NCBI GenBank assembly: GCA_018062725.1
Contig: JAGORP010000086.1
Location: forward strand, 1 to 9,447
Direction of reading: 5' to 3'
Length of the DNA stretch: 9,447 nucleotides
From: Flavobacterium sp.
Lineage (GTDB): Bacteria; Bacteroidota; Bacteroidia; Flavobacteriales; Flavobacteriaceae
Made by a program: the position numbers and the translations under genes. Shown piece after piece: positions 6,806 through 9,447 of this stretch. Each line of letters starts with the position of its first letter. Position 1 is the first letter of the stretch. A model generated the notes under the pieces. That model was given only the letters and a program-made list of their open reading frames with translations, was not told the origin of the DNA and searched no databases.

Positions 6806-7264
6806 ATGAAAAAATTATCCTCTTTATTCCTAATCGCTTTACTTACCATAACTGGTGTTTCATGTTCAAATGATGATGAGGTTGCCCGAATTCCAATTCC
6901 TGTTACTCCTGTCGTGAGAGATGGCTTCAGATGGACAGATAGTACTAGTTCTACAACTCAAACAGTTGATAATCCTTATGCTAGCAATACATTCAGTTCT
7001 ATTTTTGCTACCAATACTGGCGGTGGAACAATTTTTGAAATCAATTTGACATCTATCGCAGCGGGAACCTATGATATTATGGCTTCAGGAAACGCATTCT
7101 ATTATAGAAATTCTACAATGCCAGCCGCTTTTACACCAACTTCCGGAAGTGTGGTCATCACGGCTAACGCGAACAATAAATTAACAGGTACGTTTACTGC
7201 TACAGGAACTGGCGGTGGTGTGACTTCTGTTTCTGGATCGTTTACAAATATTGTAATTAACTAA
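6806..7264 (+). CDS. Small surface lipoprotein, beta-rich (paralogue B)
   Basis: The 152-residue protein begins MKKLSSLFLIALLTITGVSC, a type II signal peptide with lipobox GVSC and lipidated Cys20. SNDDE follows, an acidic export signal typical of surface lipoproteins in Flavobacteriia. After a Pro-rich linker (IPIPVTP) the mature domain is rich in Thr, Ser, Gly and Asn. It keeps the shared landmarks AAGTY (GTY 87-89), GSVVITANANNKLTGTF (GTF 128-130) and VSGSFTN at the end. It is the most divergent and shortest of the three related lipoproteins in the window. I do not recognise a named family and assign no function. It has its own dyad-promoter upstream and a strong terminator downstream, so it is probably monocistronic. 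Confidence 0.83.
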   Translation: MKKLSSLFLIALLTITGVSCSNDDEVARIPIPVTPVVRDGFRWTDSTSSTTQTVDNPYASNTFSSIFATNTGGGTIFEINLTSIAAGTYDIMASGNAFYYRNSTMPAAFTPTSGSVVITANANNKLTGTFTATGTGGGVTSVSGSFTNIVIN

Positions 7265-7284
7265 AGTATAGTAGACCTACAAAG

Positions 7285-7331
7285 TATCCGATAAAAGACG
7301 GTGTTTTAGTTTTTTATCGGATATTTTTTTT
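7285..7331 (+). terminator. Intrinsic terminator of the lipoprotein gene at 6806
   Basis: TATCCGATAAAA (7285-7296) and TTTTATCGGATA (7312-7323) are perfect 12-base inverted arms. Three further pairs extend inward (7297-7299 with 7309-7311, one of them G-U). The stem is followed directly by eight T residues (7324-7331). This is a textbook intrinsic terminator 20 bases after the stop codon. Confidence 0.88.
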
Positions 7332-7336
7332 AATGC

Positions 7337-7376
7337 TTCGGAAGTAAAAGTGGTTTATTTCTTTTTTACTTCCGAA
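7337..7376. other. Second perfect hairpin in the intergenic region, without a T-tract
   Basis: TTCGGAAGTAAAA (7337-7349) and TTTTACTTCCGAA (7364-7376) are perfect 13-base inverted arms around a 14-base loop. It begins five bases after the preceding terminator's T-run. On the plus strand it is followed by an A-rich stretch, and on the minus strand by GCATTAAAAAAAA, so it lacks a terminator tail in either direction. It could be a back-up structure, an RNA-stability element or a protein site. Confidence 0.6.
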
Positions 7377-7427
7377 AAGAAAAAATGGATTTATTATCCC
7401 AAAAAGAAAAAGATAAGTTTAAGTTAA

Positions 7428-7451
7428 AAATACGTAATTCTTCGTATTGAT
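7428..7451 (+). promoter_or_regulatory. Shared 24-bp dyad element, copy 3
   Basis: It is identical over 24 bases to copies 1 and 2, with the palindrome core at 7429-7448. It lies 57 bases upstream of the lipoprotein ATG at 7509. TTTG at 7474-7477 begins 26 positions after the palindrome end, the same offset as the other sites. It lies outside the two upstream hairpins, in an otherwise A-rich stretch. Confidence 0.8.
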
Positions 7452-7477
7452 TGGCTCTCTAAAAATCTAAATCTTTG
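7447..7477 (+). promoter_or_regulatory. Putative promoter of the lipoprotein gene at 7509
   Basis: TTG at 7447-7449 is followed by a 20-base spacer and AATCTTTG at 7470-7477, which is 7 of 8 with TANNTTTG. The missing T is at the same position as in copy 2. The leader to the ATG is about 31 bases, A-rich, with no Shine-Dalgarno sequence. Confidence 0.55.
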
Positions 7478-7508
7478 TCAAGTAAAAAAAACTAAAAATC
7501 AGACTTTT

Positions 7509-8036
7509 ATGAAAAAAATGGTAAACATCGGAAAATTAGCAATTCTAGCGGTAACACTTGTAATGGCCTCTTGTAGTAAAGACGATTCGGCGCCAATTGC
7601 TGCTCCAACTCCAATTCCAGCCAATAGTTCGGTTGTTACGGCCAAAGTCAATGGAGCTGCCTTTTCATCTGTGATGTTTGGGGTCTCTTCGGCAACTGCA
7701 AACAAAATGGGAACAGGGACAGATACTATTATTACTGTTTTGGGATCAAATTTTTCAGCCAGTAGTATCTCAATTACGTTGCATGGTGTAACAGAAACGG
7801 GCACCTATACTTTAGATGCTACTACCGATTCTGTAATAGCGTATGCGCCAGGTTCAGGTGATGCTGCTTACGGAACAGGTATTTGTTCTGGCGTATCAGG
7901 GACAGTGGTTGTGACTTCAATTTCGGACACAAAAATCGAAGGTACTTTTTCATTTACTGGAAAAGATGGAGAAAATTGTGACACAAGCGAAATAAAAACA
8001 GTAACAGAAGGTTCTTTTAGAGGAGTCTTTAAATAA
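7509..8036 (+). CDS. Small surface lipoprotein, beta-rich (paralogue C)
   Basis: The 175-residue protein has the type II signal peptide MKKMVNIGKLAILAVTLVMA followed by S-C, with lipidated Cys22 and then SKDDS, a surface-export-type acidic tail. ATG 7518 (Met4) is a possible alternative start. After the linker APTPIPA comes a beta-rich domain, SSVVTAKVNGAAFSSV, with GTY at 98-100, GTVVVTSISDTKIEGTF (GTF 145-147), TGKDGENC and TEGSFRG. It resembles paralogue A most closely, both in the start of the domain (KVNG versus KLNG) and in its end (GTFSFTG versus GTFNFIG, TEG). Two extra cysteines (in GICSG and ENCDT) could form a disulfide. DUF6252-like small Flavobacterium lipoproteins are a tentative match. 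It is the gene immediately before the sensor kinase. Confidence 0.85.
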   Translation: MKKMVNIGKLAILAVTLVMASCSKDDSAPIAAPTPIPANSSVVTAKVNGAAFSSVMFGVSSATANKMGTGTDTIITVLGSNFSASSISITLHGVTETGTYTLDATTDSVIAYAPGSGDAAYGTGICSGVSGTVVVTSISDTKIEGTFSFTGKDGENCDTSEIKTVTEGSFRGVFK

Positions 8037-8075
8037 ATCGATTGGGTTAAATCTTTTTTAATTAAATTACGCTAT

Positions 8076-8103
8076 ATTGCTTATGGTTTATACCGTAAGC
8101 AAT
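8076..8103 (+). terminator. Hairpin between the lipoprotein gene at 7509 and the sensor kinase
   Basis: ATTGCTTATGGT (8076-8087) and ACCGTAAGCAAT (8092-8103) pair over 12 positions with one mismatch, around the loop TTAT. The following sequence is moderately T-rich (TGGTGTTTATACTGTTTTTC) but not a clean T-run. It probably ends the lipoprotein transcript and is separated from the kinase ATG by 33 bases. A regulatory role in the kinase leader is an alternative. Confidence 0.55.
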
Positions 8104-8136
8104 TGGTGTTTATACTGTTTTTCTACTCAGAACGAT

Positions 8137-9447
8137 ATGCTGAAAAAGTTATTTTTATTAATTTTTATAATCTGTAATGGTGAATTTTCTGCACAAACAC
8201 TCCAAAAAGTGTTAGGCGCAGCGTATTTGTCGAAAACACAAGATTCGTCTGATTACTATTTTAATAAAGCAAAAAAGCTAATAAAGACTGAAGCAGATGA
8301 AGGGGAATATCTGTTTTGTAAAAATGCCCGACATTTAGATTATGGTAATCAAGATAGTTCGGCTTATTATGGCAAACTAGCCATTCAAAAATTAAAAGGA
8401 TTGCCAACTAAAAATTCGCTTTTGACCACTTACTATAATTTAGGAAAATTGTATAAAAAAAGAGGCGAATATGATAAAGCAATTAATATTTCCATTGAAG
8501 CATTAAGAATCGCAGAATCTATAAAAAATGATGGATGGATTGCTTCCTTTCATCAAATGCTTTCGCTATCCTATCATGATTTTGAAAATTATCCTAAAGG
8601 TGTTTTTTATGGTAAAAAAGCATTGGCCTATTTTTTAAGTCAAGAAAAACCCAATCAAAATAAAATCTATTCTGTTTTAAATGCTATTGCCATCAATTAT
8701 GACGATTGGGGAAAACCTTCTGAAGCATTGCGCTATCATAACATGGTTTTCAAGTATATTAAAGGGAAAGATACTCTCGGTATTAATTCAACTTACAATA
8801 ATATAGGAAATACCTACATTAAGATTAAAAAATTCCAAGAAGCCGAAAAATGGATAAAACGAGCCGTAAAAATAACCGATTATAATTTCAAAAATAATGG
8901 AGATGATAATTATTACGACTATGATCAAGCGACCCATTATACTAATTTAGCCACCATCGCCTGTGAATTAAACGATTTTGATAAAGCCGAAAAAATGTTT
9001 GTTTTGGCCAAAAAACATGCTCAAAAAAGTAAAAATGCTGAAAAAATGCGGGATTATTTATTTCAAGTATCGGTTTTTAATAAAAAAAGAAAAGATTTAA
9101 CCAAAATTGTCGCCTCTCAAGAGGAATACATTAAACTTCGGGATTCTGTTTTTAATTCGGAAAGAACGCAATCGGTAGCAGAAATGGAAGCCAAATATCA
9201 AACCGAGAAAAAAGAAAAAGAACTTCTGTTGGCTAAAAATAAATTAATTCAAAAAGAAGCTGAAACCAAAAAGAAAAACCTTTGGCTTATCATTGCTTCT
9301 CTTATTGCCGGTTTTGTTGCTCTGATCGGATATTTATTCGTTCGACAACAAAAAGCTAGAAATAGTCAGCAAAAGCAAGAATTTGAATTGCGAACGGCTA
9401 TGAATAAAATTGAATCTCAAAACGAATTGCAAGAGCAACGATTGTCT
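8137..9447 (+). CDS. TPR-containing membrane sensor histidine kinase (partial, C-terminus outside window)
   Basis: The frame is open from ATG 8137 to the window edge, giving 437 residues. MLKKLFLLIFIICNGEFSAQ is a signal peptide. Residues about 30-310 are TPR-like helical pairs, for example YYNLGKLYKKRGEYDKAINI (99-118), a pair near 218-250 (TYNNIGNTYIKIKKFQEAEK) and one near 260-300 (NLATIACELNDFDKAEKMF). A charged coiled coil (about 335-381) leads to one transmembrane helix at about 382-402. The last residues, MNKIESQNELQEQRLS, resemble the segment just before the H-box (RDLHDNIG) in Flavobacteriia TPR kinases of the HisKA_3 class. The kinase core itself is not in the window, so this call rests on the architecture. 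Such kinases sense through a periplasmic TPR domain and usually pair with a NarL/LuxR-type response regulator. A DNA-binding LuxR-type TPR protein is the main alternative. Confidence 0.8.
   Translation, partial: MLKKLFLLIFIICNGEFSAQTLQKVLGAAYLSKTQDSSDYYFNKAKKLIKTEADEGEYLFCKNARHLDYGNQDSSAYYGKLAIQKLKGLPTKNSLLTTYYNLGKLYKKRGEYDKAINISIEALRIAESIKNDGWIASFHQMLSLSYHDFENYPKGVFYGKKALAYFLSQEKPNQNKIYSVLNAIAINYDDWGKPSEALRYHNMVFKYIKGKDTLGINSTYNNIGNTYIKIKKFQEAEKWIKRAVKITDYNFKNNGDDNYYDYDQATHYTNLATIACELNDFDKAEKMFVLAKKHAQKSKNAEKMRDYLFQVSVFNKKRKDLTKIVASQEEYIKLRDSVFNSERTQSVAEMEAKYQTEKKEKELLLAKNKLIQKEAETKKKNLWLIIASLIAGFVALIGYLFVRQQKARNSQQKQEFELRTAMNKIESQNELQEQRLS

Noticed and set aside
7385..7450. A 21-codon reading frame (MDLLSQKEKDKFKLKIRNSSY) that runs through dyad copy 3 and stops in it.
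   Set aside because: It has A-rich low-complexity content, there is no matching frame at copies 1 or 2, and the promoter lies downstream of it. The stop arises from the TATTGA of the operator, so a chance frame is more likely.
2314..7451. The 24-bp blocks as ends of a mobile element or as attachment sites.
   Set aside because: All three are in the same orientation, and there is no transposase, integrase or target duplication in the window. The fixed distance to promoter-like elements fits operators better.
7499..7804. A 101-codon minus-strand frame opposite lipoprotein C.
   Set aside because: The plus-strand frame has a lipobox, an export signal and paralogues. The minus frame has none of these.
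8066..8087. A possible fourth, degenerate dyad upstream of the sensor kinase (TTACG...TTATGG).
   Set aside because: Only TACG and part of the second arm match, and no TTTG lies at the fixed distance. The region is better explained as the left part of the 8076-8103 hairpin.

Overview
The window is AT-rich and carries many Bacteroidetes/Flavobacteriia hallmarks. Start codons are preceded by A-rich stretches rather than Shine-Dalgarno sequences. Promoter-like TANNTTTG (-7) elements are present, lipoproteins carry C-S-(N/K)-D-D after the lipobox, and there is a GSCFA-family protein and a TPR-type sensor kinase of the kind common in Flavobacteriaceae. The most likely source is a Flavobacterium-like chromosome. 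No RNA genes, CRISPR array, insertion sequence or phage signature is visible, and no gap between genes exceeds about 300 bases.

Layout. Positions 1-1240 (minus strand) hold the N-terminal part of an ABC exporter (transmembrane domain plus Walker A), cut by the window edge. Divergent from it is a GSCFA-domain protein (1361-2311). Next is a likely operon: a small surface lipoprotein (2394-2900), a secreted protein with a TonB-C-like tail whose start overlaps the lipoprotein stop (2900-3274), and a secreted PQQ-like beta-propeller protein (3299-5236), closed by a long hairpin (5254-5289). A secreted PD40-type propeller protein follows (5299-6723). Two more small lipoproteins (6806-7264 and 7509-8036) come next, separated by two consecutive hairpins. 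The window ends inside a TPR-containing membrane sensor histidine kinase (8137 to the edge), which lies beyond a further hairpin.

The striking part is regulatory. An identical 24-bp block containing the perfect inverted repeat AATACG-N8-CGTATT occurs three times (2314-2337, 6728-6751, 7428-7451), once upstream of each small lipoprotein gene. In all three places the distance from the palindrome to a downstream TTTG (-7-like) element is exactly the same. The palindrome's last bases also supply a TTG at the -33 position. This looks like a dyad operator placed for direct activation, a class II-like geometry.

The three lipoproteins share a common plan: lipobox, acidic export signal, Pro-rich linker, then a beta-rich domain with GTY, K-x-x-GTF and a terminal T-E-G/S-G-S-F block. 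They look like diverged paralogues. With the adjacent sensor kinase, whose class normally works with a NarL/LuxR-type response regulator, the window suggests a local envelope regulon: a sensor kinase, its dyad operator, paralogous surface lipoproteins and two secreted propeller proteins. The link from kinase to operator is inference.
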